DNA of 64,000 bases from contig NZ_BAWH01000004.1 of assembly GCF_000586435.1 (NCBI RefSeq), positions 92,329-156,328 of the forward strand, read 5' to 3'. Origin of the DNA: Psychrobacter sp. JCM 18901. Lineage in GTDB: Bacteria; Pseudomonadota; Gammaproteobacteria; Pseudomonadales; Moraxellaceae. The translations under genes and the position numbers were made by a program. The notes under the pieces are model-generated. The model was not told the origin of the DNA. It saw nothing but the letters and a program-made list of their open reading frames with translations, and did not search any database. Below, one piece after another: positions 29,732 through 40,602 of the stretch (position 1 is its first letter; every line of letters starts with the position of its first letter).

Positions 29732-31180
29732 ATGTTTGCCCATACCATTACTCAGCGTCACCAACAGCCGTCTTACCAGAATGCGCATATGCCTCTTCGT
29801 ATTGCAGTTGCGCTTGCGTTGAGTTGTACCGCGATACAAGTACAAGCTGCTGATGATTCTCAGACTTATAACGAACTGCCAGCACCTGAAGCTGCGTTTG
29901 AATACGAGGATCTTGACCTATCACAGAGTCTTGATAACAGTGCGATATCTTCTGATACGAGTACACAAAGTGGCAAAATAATCAGCAAAGAATTTATTGC
30001 TCAGCAAGCCAAGCTGTTTTCTGAATGTACTCAAGTCCAGTCTAGTGCTGCTCGCCTCGCTTGTTTTGATAAGGTGGCTGAACAAGGTAAGACACCAAGC
30101 TATACCTCAACCAAACAACCAATCGATTTGGCAAAAACCTTTCAAAGTACGGTCTCAGGTAATCCAAAAGTGGTATTGGCTGAGTCTCAAACGGCGATGA
30201 GTGGGACAACAGTTGAAGATGCAGATATCATTTTGATGACCAGTCAGCAAACAGCAGCCAGCAAATTGAAGGCAAATGGCAACGTAGAAGTAGATGCTGA
30301 AACGAATAGCGAGGCACAAATTTTAGAAAATATAGGTGTCACTCAAACAGACATCGAAAAATTCTCGCCACTCAGTCTATCTTATGACCTAGACAAAAAT
30401 AGTGAGCGTGGTACTTGGACGGTTAGACCATATCGACCGACATATCTGTTGCCATTATTTTATACTTTCGATCCCAATTTGAATCCAAATACACCATCGC
30501 AAGAAACAGATCCTTTTGATTCTAATGATATACGCGAGACTGAATTAAAGTTCCAATTATCCCTAAAAACAAAAGTCGCAGAAGATTTGTTTGGTACCAG
30601 TGCTGATCTATGGTTTGGCTATACCCAAGAATCACATTGGCAAGTTTATAACGAAGACAACTCACGTCCATTCCGTGCTACCGATTATCAACCTGAAATA
30701 TTCTTAACCCAACCTGTGACAGCAGATCTACCTTTTGGTGGACGTCTGCGTATGTTGGGCGCAGGTGCTGTCCATCACTCGAATGGACAAGATGATCCCT
30801 TATCACGTTCATGGAATCGTGCCTACCTCATGGCGGGCGCAGAGTGGGGCAGACTCTCAGTCATACCGCGTTTATGGGCTCGAGTAAATAACGAAAGTAG
30901 TAGTGATGACGATAATCCAGATATCGAAGACTACATGGGCTACGGTGATATCAAATTCTTGTATGATTTGCCGGCTGATCAGAGCATTAGCGGTACCTTG
31001 CGCTACAATCCAGGTACCAATAAAGGTGCTGCGCAAATCGACTATATCTATCCTATCTCAGAGAACGTTAATGGTATGGTTCAGCTATTCCAAGGCTATG
31101 GCGAGTCGATCATTGACTATAATCATGAAAATACCTCTATCGGGTTTGGTATCGTACTGAATGATTGGAAGGGGCTTTAA
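29732..31180 (+). CDS. pldA: Outer membrane phospholipase A
   Basis: Calcium-dependent beta-barrel phospholipase that removes misplaced phospholipid from the outer leaflet. Signal peptide with hydrophobic residues about 22-38 (ending VQAAD). The catalytic HHSNG is at about 348-352 (His348, Ser350) and SRSWNR brings the third active residue, Asn362. GYTQESHWQ and FRATDYQPE are family strands. At 482 residues it is longer than E. coli PldA (289). About 190 residues between signal peptide and barrel are polar, with a short segment FSECTQVQSSAARLACFDKVAE that could form a disulfide-linked helix pair, seen in other Moraxellaceae-type PldA proteins as far as I recall. AAAGGA sits 6 bases before the ATG. 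Confidence 0.9.
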   Translation: MFAHTITQRHQQPSYQNAHMPLRIAVALALSCTAIQVQAADDSQTYNELPAPEAAFEYEDLDLSQSLDNSAISSDTSTQSGKIISKEFIAQQAKLFSECTQVQSSAARLACFDKVAEQGKTPSYTSTKQPIDLAKTFQSTVSGNPKVVLAESQTAMSGTTVEDADIILMTSQQTAASKLKANGNVEVDAETNSEAQILENIGVTQTDIEKFSPLSLSYDLDKNSERGTWTVRPYRPTYLLPLFYTFDPNLNPNTPSQETDPFDSNDIRETELKFQLSLKTKVAEDLFGTSADLWFGYTQESHWQVYNEDNSRPFRATDYQPEIFLTQPVTADLPFGGRLRMLGAGAVHHSNGQDDPLSRSWNRAYLMAGAEWGRLSVIPRLWARVNNESSSDDDNPDIEDYMGYGDIKFLYDLPADQSISGTLRYNPGTNKGAAQIDYIYPISENVNGMVQLFQGYGESIIDYNHENTSIGFGIVLNDWKGL

Positions 31181-31255
31181 TTTAGAAAGGACATCAATTT
31201 GAGAAAGGCTCTAATATAGGTGAAATTTATTATAAATTATGACAAATAATAGTCT

Positions 31256-32092
31256 ATGCACCGCTTAGTACCTTATCAAACCGGACTGTGGCTGGCAGAG
31301 TATTTAAATGTACGCTGCCAGCTATGCCGTATTTATCGCAGTACACCACAGTCTCAGCTATTGATGCAGCAATCACAGGCTAATAGTAATGACGCATTGA
31401 GCGAAAATTATGAGTTTTCCCTTTCAAGCAATCAATCCTCGTTTGCTCATATTTTTCATCAAATCAATCACCGCTTAAATAGAGGTCTACTCTGCACTTA
31501 TTGTCATAATAGTATCGCATGGCTGCCACAGCCTTTTGATGTTGACATTGCTGCTGGTAGATCATTATCTATCCAAGTATCTACCTATTATGAATATCCA
31601 ATCCGTCAAGCGATTCGGGCGTTTAAGTATAATGAAGACATGACAAAATTGCCATTGTTGTTACATGCATTACGCCAGCTACCACGGCCACATGGCTGTC
31701 ATCGTAATAATAGCGTGATTGTTGCCATGCCAACGACCAATCAGCGGCTAGTGAAACGAGGGTTTGATCCTGTCAGTATTTTATCATCACAACTGTCAAA
31801 GCATTGGCAAATTCCTTTATGGCACGGTGTGGAGCGCATTGATGATACGGTCAGTCAGCAAGGACTGACTCGTGCCGAACGTCTAAGCAATTTAGATAAC
31901 GCTTTTGCACTAACCGAAAAGCCTCCGGTAAAACGCTTACTACTATTTGATGACGTATCTACCACAGGTGCAAGCTTACAAGCTTTAGCCCGAGCGTTCA
32001 TTCCACCTGCAGCAGTAAAATCAGCAACGGCTAGCAGCCATAGTAGCTATCAAATTTCTGCTTACGTATTAGCCCATGGCAGCAGATCCTAA
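31256..32092 (+). CDS. comF: ComF family protein (competence-associated phosphoribosyltransferase-like)
   Basis: ComF proteins carry an N-terminal zinc-binding region and a phosphoribosyltransferase-fold domain. They are needed for natural transformation in several bacteria, likely in handling single-stranded DNA inside the cell. Seen: Cys pairs CQLC (about 22-25) and CTYC (about 79-82), a conserved YYEYPIRQAIRAFKYNEDM, and the PRPP-loop LLLFDDVSTTGASLQAL near residue 220-235. Length is 278, slightly above the usual 240, with a Ser/Gln-rich stretch between the Cys pairs. The gene sits alone, 75 bases after pldA and just ahead of the pilus genes, a fitting context for DNA uptake. Exact biochemical activity is unknown. 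Confidence 0.88.
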   Translation: MHRLVPYQTGLWLAEYLNVRCQLCRIYRSTPQSQLLMQQSQANSNDALSENYEFSLSSNQSSFAHIFHQINHRLNRGLLCTYCHNSIAWLPQPFDVDIAAGRSLSIQVSTYYEYPIRQAIRAFKYNEDMTKLPLLLHALRQLPRPHGCHRNNSVIVAMPTTNQRLVKRGFDPVSILSSQLSKHWQIPLWHGVERIDDTVSQQGLTRAERLSNLDNAFALTEKPPVKRLLLFDDVSTTGASLQALARAFIPPAAVKSATASSHSSYQISAYVLAHGSRS

Positions 32093-32417
32093 ACCCAATA
32101 TATCTTTATCAGTAATATCTAATTATTGCTAATATATTTCCTTAACGCTATATTATTATAACTATGTATACTAATTTGTTGTTTTAAGATAAGTGTCTAA
32201 GCGGTCTTCTAGTGAACTAATATACAAGTCAAGGACACCAGAAAGCACCTATAGGCATTCTTATATGATGTTCATTAAATATCGTGGAATGAAAATTGCA
32301 CGTAATTAAATAAATATATGTAGAAAACCACGGTAGTAAGGCAACAATATAAGATACTCATAATCAATATGCCATAAGTAAAAGACAGATAATCGCAGTT
32401 TTAAATAGGAACACGAT
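32093..32417. other. Intergenic region before the minor pilin operon
   Basis: About 325 AT-rich bases expected to hold the promoter of the fimT-to-pilE operon. I see no convincing -35/-10 pair and no gene. Confidence 0.4.
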
Positions 32418-32909
32418 GTGAATGCATCTTTGAACACTCCACTACCTAAGCTAAAGAACGTAAGCTCAGGTTTTACCTTAATTGAATTAATGGTAACGAT
32501 TGCTGTTCTTGCCATTATTGCAGGTATTGCGGCACCTAATATTAGCACTCAACTTGCAAACCAGCGCGTGAAATCGACAGCTGCGACGCTTGCTAATGCA
32601 CTAAAAGAGGCTAAGGTAGAAAGTGTTATTCGTCGTCAACCACTAACGATAAGCTTTGATAATACTAATAAGGTAATAAATATTCAGCATATAGTGTCAG
32701 GTAAGGTAGATAGCACGGTAGAAAGTTATAGGTATGATGCTAAAAGTACAATTAAGTCAGATCGTAGCAGTAATGAATTTAAGCCAAATAAAGTCGCAGA
32801 AGTTACCACATATACTATATGTGATAGCAATAGTGCAGCTAGTCCTATAAAAATCTTAGTCAGTGCTACTGCCGTTATTAGTAATAGATCCGAAGGAACG
32901 TGCCCATGA
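32418..32909 (+). CDS. fimT: Type IV pilus minor pilin FimT/FimU (GspH-like)
   Basis: Minor pilin that primes pilus assembly; FimT/FimU members can also bind DNA in naturally competent bacteria. The prepilin cleavage site SG/FTLIE, with Glu5 and the helix LMVTIAVLAIIAGIAAPNI, follows a 17-residue leader. The C-terminal half fits the GspH/FimT domain, with KSTAATLANALKEAKVESVIRRQPLTI. Length is 163. The start is GTG 32418, behind AGGA at a 7-base gap. Its stop overlaps the pilV start (ATGA), showing translational coupling. It is first gene of the operon fimT-pilV-pilW-pilX-pilY1-pilE-pilE. I cannot separate FimT from FimU by sequence alone. Confidence 0.88.
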   Translation: MNASLNTPLPKLKNVSSGFTLIELMVTIAVLAIIAGIAAPNISTQLANQRVKSTAATLANALKEAKVESVIRRQPLTISFDNTNKVINIQHIVSGKVDSTVESYRYDAKSTIKSDRSSNEFKPNKVAEVTTYTICDSNSAASPIKILVSATAVISNRSEGTCP

Positions 32910-33457
32910 CTAAAATTATTAACCAACAAGGCGTGGGTTTGGTTGAGGTGCTAGTTGCTCTGTTACTACTAGCAGTTGCAGTATTGGGATTTAGTGCACT
33001 CAATATGGTATCTATAAAAGCAACAGATGATAGCGTGCTAATAGCAAATGCTAATACGGTGATGCGTGGACTATCTGAAGACTTGCGACTAAATCCTAAG
33101 AATATACCAGGTTATCAGAAGGAGATACAGAGTGTTTTAGGGAATGTCTCTGACACAAAAGATTATTGTGCTGCGGTCACAGACTATAAAACTAGTAGTG
33201 TGACGAAGAACTGTGATAGCGATTCATGTACTGCAGAAGAATTAGTAAAATATAATAGCTGGAGTACGATGAAACAAGCATGTGAAAACGGCGTTTTACT
33301 CAATATGATTACTTGTCCCGGTACTGCGGACAAACAGTTACGTCAATGTATTATCACTTCATGGAACGGAACAGAGCCAGTGTTTGGAGTCAGTTCAGCG
33401 AGTAGTAAGCTTGTGCCGATGAGCTTGGAATATATCATGCAGGCTCTGATTGCTTGA
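32906..33457 (+). CDS. pilV: Type IV pilus minor pilin PilV
   Basis: Minor pilin of the pilus priming complex. The prepilin site is QG/VGLVEVLVALLLLAVAVLG, with Glu5 present, after a leader of 9 residues. The conserved N-terminal half (MVSIKATDDSVLIANANTVM) is PilV-like, and six or more cysteines occur in the C-terminal part, suggesting disulfides. ATG 32906 is preferred over an in-frame GTG at 32900, because AAGGA lies 8 bases before it and it overlaps the fimT stop as ATGA. Length is about 183. It is followed 16 bases on by pilW. Confidence 0.88.
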   Translation: MTKIINQQGVGLVEVLVALLLLAVAVLGFSALNMVSIKATDDSVLIANANTVMRGLSEDLRLNPKNIPGYQKEIQSVLGNVSDTKDYCAAVTDYKTSSVTKNCDSDSCTAEELVKYNSWSTMKQACENGVLLNMITCPGTADKQLRQCIITSWNGTEPVFGVSSASSKLVPMSLEYIMQALIA

Positions 33458-33473
33458 TTATGGAGTCTTACTA

Positions 33474-34653
33474 ATGAATATTAAATATACTCAGGACGGC
33501 TTTTCTTTAATAGAACTAATGATCTCTCTTACCTTAGGTCTTTTAATCTCAGCAGCGGTCATGCAAATTTATTTGACTAGCGTTAAGACCAGTAGCGTAC
33601 AGGCTGGCGGTACAGATATATTAGAAGCGAGTATTTTTGGTATTCAAAATATAGAAAAGAGTATAAGGCTCAGTAATTTAGGTATGGCGGATACTAACAA
33701 TCCTTTCACTCCTACGGCAGGTCTGGTTATGACCAGTGACAGTAGTTTGGTTAGTACTACCCAGACAGACAAATCTAAGAATAATATGAATGGTATTAAA
33801 ATGGGAGGAACCAAGTCGAGCGCTGGTGCTGAAGAGATTACAGCTGGCTATCTAACCAGAAGTGGAAACCAAAGTACAAGTAGCGTTAACAACGCTTGGA
33901 AAGCAGGGAACAGTAACATTACAGACTTAAAAAGCTCCCAACTCACTATACAGTACGAAGCACCGCAGAATATGTACGACTGTGAAGGCTCCTTAGTTCG
34001 GGGACCTGTAGAAATAGATCGGGATGGACGTTTGACGATGATACCAGGACAGGTTGTTATTGAAAGGTATTTTCTTAACGAAGTTACTCAGAGTAATAAG
34101 TCTAATTATGAATCAAATATAAAAAGTTATGAGCTACGTTGTGACGCTGGACGTTATATCAAAGAAGACTTGAGTACAGCAGAACTTGCAGCACAAGAAA
34201 TCAGTGGTAAGGACAGTACTAAATTAGTGGCTACTCGGAATATAAGAGATTTTGGGGATGCTGGAGAAGTCGTTATTCCAAGAGTTGATTATTTTGGTGT
34301 CTTGCTAGGAGTAGAGGTTGTCGCTACCAGTCCAACTAATACTTCGGTTAGTTTAAGGTATTTTACTCCTGAACAATATATGAGTTTTTTTGAAAACTGT
34401 TCAACAGGCAGAATCTTCAGGCAGCGCTTCTACGACAACCACGACAGACGTTATATCTGTAAAACTCTCAGTTTTAGTGCGAGCTGATCGTCCGCTTACA
34501 GGAGAAGCTGGGGCAACCAAATTCATAGTTTTTGGAGAAGAAGAGGAGCTATCTTCAGATACTTCTAGTGCATTTATTCGTAGGGTTTATGAGTCGAATA
34601 TAATGTTGAGAAACTCAAGAGCCATTAAAGAAAGTTCTATACCCAGTATCTAG
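33474..34653 (+). CDS. pilW: Type IV pilus assembly protein PilW, frameshifted once
   Basis: Minor pilin of the priming complex that recruits PilY1 to the tip. The prepilin site is DG/FSLIELMISLTLGLLISAAV after an 8-residue leader, with Glu5 present. The body has the usual PilW features, SIFGIQNIEKSIRLSNLG and MYDCEGSLV. The frame breaks in the T7 run 34385-34391. With six T, the sequence continues YMSFLKTVQQAES into the serine/threonine-rich segment and the C-terminal VRADRPLTGEAG, which is conserved in PilW proteins. Corrected length is about 392. GGAG lies 8 bases before ATG 33474. It is followed 40 bases on by pilX. Confidence 0.88.
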
Positions 34654-34693
34654 TTGATGAAGCGGATAATCTGACTGAAAGAGGATAAATGAG

Positions 34694-35554
34694 ATGACTA
34701 GACAATCACAGGAAGGCGTTACTCTTATCGTAGTATTGATGTTTTTAATGCTCATTACTTTAGTGGGTATTATTGCGGTTAAGAGAAGTACAACAGATTT
34801 AAAAGTAGCCACTGCTGATCAAATAGACACGTTTTTATTAAACTCTTCAGATAGCGCAAATAAGCGTATTGAGAAAATATTTGATAACGATACAGATCAA
34901 GATTATGTAGATGCAGTGATAGAAGGGACGGGAATGTTTGGCTATTATCTTTCTCAAGCAGGTAGTACAAATCGCGATGATCAATATATCTTTTGTTATA
35001 ACGCGCGACTAAATAGCTTTGCTAAATTGAATCAAGCCAGCATCGTAAAACCTAATGGGGGTACGGTGATGACAACGGGTAGTGGATACTGTGATATATC
35101 AAAGACGGAAAGCTACTCTAGTGCTCGTAGTAACTCAGTAACGCAAATTAATATTACTCGCCCATCGCGTGTAGTTGTAGGACAAGGGGGCTTTAAATCA
35201 GTAACACAAGGATCTGGTATACAAGCTAATGAGCCAAGCAACGAGTCTGCCGTCTTTAATATTCGTTCTACTTCTATATTACCTAGTCTATCGAATGCTA
35301 GTAAAGAAGATATAAACGACTGTCTTAAAAAACCTATTGACCCTAATGATGGTAGCACTGAATCACTGGATGAATGTATGAAAGACGAGGGGGTTGCGAC
35401 TAAAACACTAGTTCAGCAAGCTTATGTTAAGAACGTCATAGACAATACTGTTTGTTATGGGTTTGGTGTAGGAGACGGTAAAATAGATGAAGATTGTCAG
35501 AAACTGGTTGGCATTGATGTCAATGGTAACCGTAAGACAGCCGCTAACAATTAA
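34694..35554 (+). CDS. pilX: Type IV pilus assembly protein PilX
   Basis: Minor pilin-like protein (PilX/GspK group) of the priming complex. The prepilin site is EG/VTLIVVLMFLMLITLVGIIA. As in other PilX proteins the fifth mature residue is not Glu, which fits a tip position in the initiating complex. The N-terminal KRSTTDLKVATADQIDTFLL resembles PilX. Length is 286, above the usual 170-200, with a polar C-terminal part rich in Asp/Ser and several cysteines. GAGGA precedes the ATG at 34694. pilY1 starts 72 bases further on. The frame is intact. Confidence 0.86.
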   Translation: MTRQSQEGVTLIVVLMFLMLITLVGIIAVKRSTTDLKVATADQIDTFLLNSSDSANKRIEKIFDNDTDQDYVDAVIEGTGMFGYYLSQAGSTNRDDQYIFCYNARLNSFAKLNQASIVKPNGGTVMTTGSGYCDISKTESYSSARSNSVTQINITRPSRVVVGQGGFKSVTQGSGIQANEPSNESAVFNIRSTSILPSLSNASKEDINDCLKKPIDPNDGSTESLDECMKDEGVATKTLVQQAYVKNVIDNTVCYGFGVGDGKIDEDCQKLVGIDVNGNRKTAANN

Positions 35555-35626
35555 TTGATAGATAAACAAACAAACAAGGCCTCCATTAGTCCTTTTAACA
35601 GTTGTAGTTAAATAAGAGTACTCATC

Positions 35627-38600
35627 ATGATTTTAAAAAAAGCTCATACTTAATCAGTTACGATATTCTAAGCTTAGCCAGACTGTTAAGCCTTTATGCT
35701 ATGCCGTTGCACTCTCTATGGTGGCCTTACCCGTTAATGCGGGTAGGAACGATCTGGGTGATTTGGAAATATATAAAGCAGCAGAATCAGGTGGTGCTGT
35801 CTTAACTTTAATGCTTGATACATCAGGATCTATGGACACTGTCGATTTTGGTAGAGAATCTCGTCTTACTATCTTAAAAAAAATGCTTTAATTGAGCTTT
35901 TTGAGAAAAAAAGACGTCAATGGTAATTACATATTATCAAGTAAAAACATGATCGGCTTAGGAAACTATTCTGTTGATAAAACAGGTAGTGGTAGTGTAA
36001 ATAATAAAGCTGGTAGAATCATTGTCCCTGCACGTGAGTTGGATGAAAATCAGCGAACATTACTGATTAATGCGATAAGAAGTTTTAGGGCGAGTGGTGG
36101 TACACCCGCTGCTAATGCTTATGCTGAAGCAGGTGCTTATATGATGGGTACCAGGACTGCTGAAACAGAAGAAAAAAAACTGCTTACAAAATACTAGGAA
36201 GAATATCTTATATTGAGAGTGGAGGTAAACGCATATTTACTATACAAGCTTGTAACGCTAATTCTTCTATAGTCACTGATTTATCTTCTGGAGGAAGAAA
36301 TCCAACCTCTATTCCTGTTGTTGATTGTATACAGGGTAATTATAGTGATATTAGGGTAGAGACAAGTAGTACTGGTTGGTCTGCGAAGGACTTAGGCGAT
36401 TTTGATACATTAGCCAATAGTATTGTCCCCGGTAACTCTGATGACAAATGGACTCAAAAGGATGAAAATATTCGCTATTATCTTAAAAAAAACCAAAAAG
36501 GGATGATAGTTAAAGATACTGATGCAAGTGGTTATGCCGTATCTTCTGAAGACACTAAAGATCCTGCTAACGGATATCTAAACTATAAAGCACCAGTCTC
36601 TGATTCACAGTGTAGTGGTTATGGAATATATTTCTTGACAGATGGCGAGCCTAATAATAGTTCAAGTAATACTGCCTCTAAGTTAATGAATTTAAGCCTT
36701 AAAGGTAATACAAGCTCATTAAATATAAATAAAAAATGTCCTGATGGCTTGGAAGATGGTAGATATGGCGCAGATGGGGCATGGTCATGCATGGGTGATT
36801 ATTCTAAGAAATTACGAGATGTGACTAACCCTTCCAAACGCTCAATACTAACCGCCACTGTTGGGTTTGGTAAAGAATTTGCTGGTATTAAGACTTCGGT
36901 AGATGGCGCTGGTAAGACGGTATATCATTGTGATGAGTCAGCATCATCATCATATAAACCTTCTCAAGATGCTAAAAACCTGTGTGAGTTAGGTAGTGAG
37001 GCCTATGGTGGCGGTGGTTTTTACTACACGACAGATGCAGATAGCCTTGCAGCCAGCGTGACAAGCTTCACTGCTAAACTAACTCAGGTTATTGAAACTG
37101 CCCCTTCAGGCACCATTACGATTCCCAATGATCCACTAAGCTCTACTAATTTACAGCCGTTTGCTTATTTACCTATGCTCGAGCCAAAAGTAGCTGGTTC
37201 TCAGTATGTATGGCCTGGAAATTTAAAGAAATACAATGTCTATCAAGGTACGCTATATGGTAAATCTACTTTCCCATTTAGTGAGTCTAGTAGATTATAT
37301 GTAGATGATGATGATGATGATTTTCCAGATGATTTAAGCGCAAGTACTCAAGATCTGTGGAGTACTACAGATTACAAAAATGATAAAGGTGAGAGCTCAA
37401 ATAACTCAATTTATGCGGGTGGCGCTTACGCACGGCTGAAAGCGCCTATTACTGCCACGCCTGACTCGACACGTAATGTCTATGTCGAGAGTGATGACAA
37501 GCTTGTCAATGTAAAGGTTGAGAGTGGAGTCGTATCAGGTTTTGATAAGCTAGATGGTACTTATGGCGTTAAAGAAAAATTATATCTGTTATCTTTTTTT
37601 AGGCTATAGCGTACCAGTAGATGCCACAGCAAATATTATGGCTTTAGACACAGTAGCTGAACAAACAACAGCATTTAATGACATAGTAAAAAAATCCACC
37701 AACTCAAGAGGTGAAGGTATTAGGAGGCGTAGTACACTCTAAACCAAAGCAAGTATCCTACGGTGCAGACTTTACAACTGATGGTGAGATATCTAACGAT
37801 GAAAAAGATCGTGATGACTATATTATGTTTGGCTCTATGGACGGAGCACTACATTTAGTATCATCAGAAAAAGGCGAAGAAACATTTGCCTTTATTCCTA
37901 AAACTATTATCAAACAGCAATTAAAAGCGCTAAAAGCAGACAGTGAAGGCGCTGTAGGTAGAACTGTATTCGGCGTTGACGCACCATGGACGAGTAGTTC
38001 AGTACTAGAATATGACTTTTCAGGAACGCCCAAAAAAAGTAAAGGCGACGTCAGTAAAAGCATATGGTGGCCTAAGAATGGGCGGTAAAGGCGTATACGG
38101 CTTGGATCTAACTACAAAAGATAAACCAACCTTCTTATTCTCTAAAAATACGACTGATGCTGGATTTTCTCGTTTAGGACAAGTTTGGAGTGAACCTACA
38201 GTCGCAAAAATTAGAATGAAGAAAGGAACAAAATACGAGTCTAAAGATGTGATTATCGTTGCTGGTGGTTATGATACTTGCTATGAGAATCCAAGTTTCA
38301 AATTACAAACTAGTGGTGACAATACAAGTTGCGATAAAAAAACGCAGGCAGAAGGTAATGCGGTTTATATATTAGATGCTAGTGATGGTAGTATTATCTC
38401 GTCTATATCTGGTAGCGATAGTGGTACAAACCACACTAAAGTGACGAGCATGAATCATAGTGTGGTAGGTGGAATTACTGCTTTGGATCGGGATGATGAT
38501 GGCAATATTGACCACCTCTATTATGCTGATTTGGGTGGTAGTGTTTATCGCGTGGATCTGAATGCAGGTGCGGCAAATGCTAATCTAGTTAAACGAGTTG

Positions 38601-39576
38601 TTAGAGTGCTTAAGGCCAGCTCGGATGACCAGACAGTACCGTATCGATTCTATGAAAGACCTATAGTCAGTTTCTATACTAGCCCTTACCAGGAAATATT
38701 TGCGTCGGTAACTGTTGCATCAGGAGATCGCAGTACGCCGCTTTCTATGCTGAGAGATACTGATAACCCTAACTATTTATTTAATCTTTTTGATTATGAT
38801 ATCGCTCAATCCAGTATATTTAGCTATACAAATGACAAACTAATATCGAAAGATAAAACAGTTAACGATCTTGTTAGTCTTCCATTTAAGCAAAATAATA
38901 CCCTGAAGAACTTAACGAATCGCAAAGCGTCTTACAGACGATAGCAAAAGGAGCGTACAACGATACCAAAAAGCGTTATGTCTACGACTATGCAGGATGG
39001 CGCTATCCACTAACCTATTTTGATGGGTATAGCGGTGTTGAAGGGGTAAAGTCAGTAGGAGAGCCTTTAGCATATGGCAATAGATTATATACAACTGTCT
39101 ATAGTCCAGAAATGGTTTATGATCAGACAAATAACTGTTCTGCTAGAGTAGTAGGTGGCTCAGAAAGACAAACATACTGTATGCCTTATGGAATATGTGA
39201 GGATACTGAGTCACTTGACGGAACAGCTGGATATACTCGGGCTGGTAAAGGAATACAAGAACTGACATTAGGTGCTTATAGTAAAGACCAGCGTAATGTC
39301 AAAATGCTGATCGGTCCACAGTCACTGGCTGACCAAGTTAAAATTGCTAATCGAAATAACAATAATGTTGGTTCAGGGGGATTAAACCAAACCGATGAGG
39401 CGGGTTTGCAAGTAACAAACAACACTGTTGTGAATGATGGTACAACTGGTAGTGGTGGTAAGTCTGATAATGTAGTCGCTACGAACGGTAAGGCAACAAG
39501 TGATAGTAACCTTGGATATGAAAAGTACAAATTCATACCGAAAAGATGGTACGAGCTTTATGAAGAGGACAAATAG
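35627..39576 (+). CDS. pilY1: Type IV pilus tip adhesin PilY1 with von Willebrand A domain, frameshifted about eight times
   Basis: Large calcium-binding pilus tip protein controlling extension/retraction and surface adhesion. The joined protein has about 1315 residues. In order: a signal peptide (ending VNAG near 39); a vWA domain with the metal-site motif DTSGSM (64-69) and a later GIYFLTDGEPN; and the C-terminal PilC/PilY1 beta-propeller with GGVVHSKPKQVSYGAD, IMFGSMDGALHLV, MGGKGVYGLDL and the calcium loop DRDDDGNIDHLYYADLGG. The eight breaks are near 35635, 35876, 35906, 36172, 37594, 37688, 38032 and 38901. Five are A7/T7 needing six, two are A8 needing nine, and one is CCC needing CCCC. 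All parts are in order with no missing conserved block, so the gene is probably intact. It lies between pilX and the pilE-like genes. Confidence 0.9.
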
Positions 39577-39577
39577 A

Positions 39578-40150
39578 GTGTATGCTTCAGCTGACACTAT
39601 TGGCAATAACTCCAGCTCTCACTCGTCAGGTTTTACTCTAATAGAGTTGATGATCGTAGTAGTGATTATCGCGGTACTAGCAGCTATCGCAATCCCAAGC
39701 TATCGTCAGTATGCGATTATGAATGCTGAACGTGATGTACAAGCTAAAATGTTGCAGTTAGAGATACAGTTAGAGCGATGGCGAGCAACAGCGTTAACTT
39801 ATAAAGGTTTTAGACCAAAAATAGTTAGCAGTAGTAGCACAGCGACGTACGCCTATGATGCTAACAACACAACTATCTATGTCCCTCAAGGTAGTGATTC
39901 AACCAATTATCGTTATCAGATCACATTAGTGGATGGTGTCAATACTGCTAGCTCATTAGTACCAGCTACTACGACAGGTATTGATAATACAACTGGTAGA
40001 AGCTGGAAGATGCTAGCTGAACCAAGAGGTTCGGGGGTTACAGAATATGCTAGCTATTTTATGATATCTAGCACAGGTTTAAGCTGTCAAAATAACAGTA
40101 AAGTGAAAATAGGAGATAGTGATTGTGGTACGGGTCAAGGAGAGTGGTGA
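39578..40150 (+). CDS. pilE: Type IV pilin-like minor pilin, PilE type (first of two)
   Basis: Minor pilin at the end of the pilus priming operon. The prepilin site [29 protein letters not shown] has Glu5. The rest fits the PilE/minor pilin group, with [21 protein letters not shown] and a C-terminal Cys pair (SCQN, SDCG). I favour GTG 39578, one base after the pilY1 stop, because AGAGGA lies 8 bases before it. An ATG at 39560 inside the pilY1 end is the alternative. Length is 190 residues from the GTG. Its stop overlaps the next ATG (TGATG). The leader is long for a pilin (about 20 residues). Confidence 0.85.
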   Translation: MYASADTIGNNSSSHSSGFTLIELMIVVVIIAVLAAIAIPSYRQYAIMNAERDVQAKMLQLEIQLERWRATALTYKGFRPKIVSSSSTATYAYDANNTTIYVPQGSDSTNYRYQITLVDGVNTASSLVPATTTGIDNTTGRSWKMLAEPRGSGVTEYASYFMISSTGLSCQNNSKVKIGDSDCGTGQGEW

Positions 40151-40602
40151 TGCGGATTGACTCAAACACGACAGTCACCGTTTTTAAGAAGCAGTCTGGT
40201 TTTACATTGATCGAACTAATGATCGTCATTGCTATTATTGGAATCTTAGTGGCTATAGCTTATCCAAGCTATCAGCAGTATGTTATCAAGACTAAGCGTA
40301 CCGATATGATGAGCGAGATGCATAATATTGCGTCTGAAATCCAGAGTCGTAAATTGGCGCAAGGTGCGTATAGTAACGCTCTAATTGCAGGGTTAAGCGG
40401 TGACTACCCTAAGCAAGGTGATGCTCTATATACGGTAAGCTTCACTCCTAATCCGCTCACTTCGGAATGGAGTATTATAGCTACGCCCAAGAATGGTAGT
40501 CAAATAACGAATGATGGTACATTGAGTTTGAATTTTCAAGGCATAAAATGTCGTGGAGATAATCCGAACAATAAATGCGGAACAGGTGATGAATGGAGAT
40601 GA
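40150..40602 (+). CDS. Type IV pilin-like minor pilin, PilE type (second)
   Basis: Second PilE-like minor pilin, last of the operon. The prepilin site [29 protein letters not shown] has Glu5. The C-terminus carries a Cys pair (IKCRG, NKCGTG) and the ending CGTGDEWR, close to its upstream neighbour's CGTGQGEW. That suggests the two arose by duplication. ATG 40150 shares one base with the preceding stop and has GGAG 6 bases upstream. Length is 150 residues. The frame is intact. In Acinetobacter the equivalent gene joins FimU, PilV, PilW, PilX and PilY1 in the tip complex. Confidence 0.85.
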   Translation: MRIDSNTTVTVFKKQSGFTLIELMIVIAIIGILVAIAYPSYQQYVIKTKRTDMMSEMHNIASEIQSRKLAQGAYSNALIAGLSGDYPKQGDALYTVSFTPNPLTSEWSIIATPKNGSQITNDGTLSLNFQGIKCRGDNPNNKCGTGDEWR

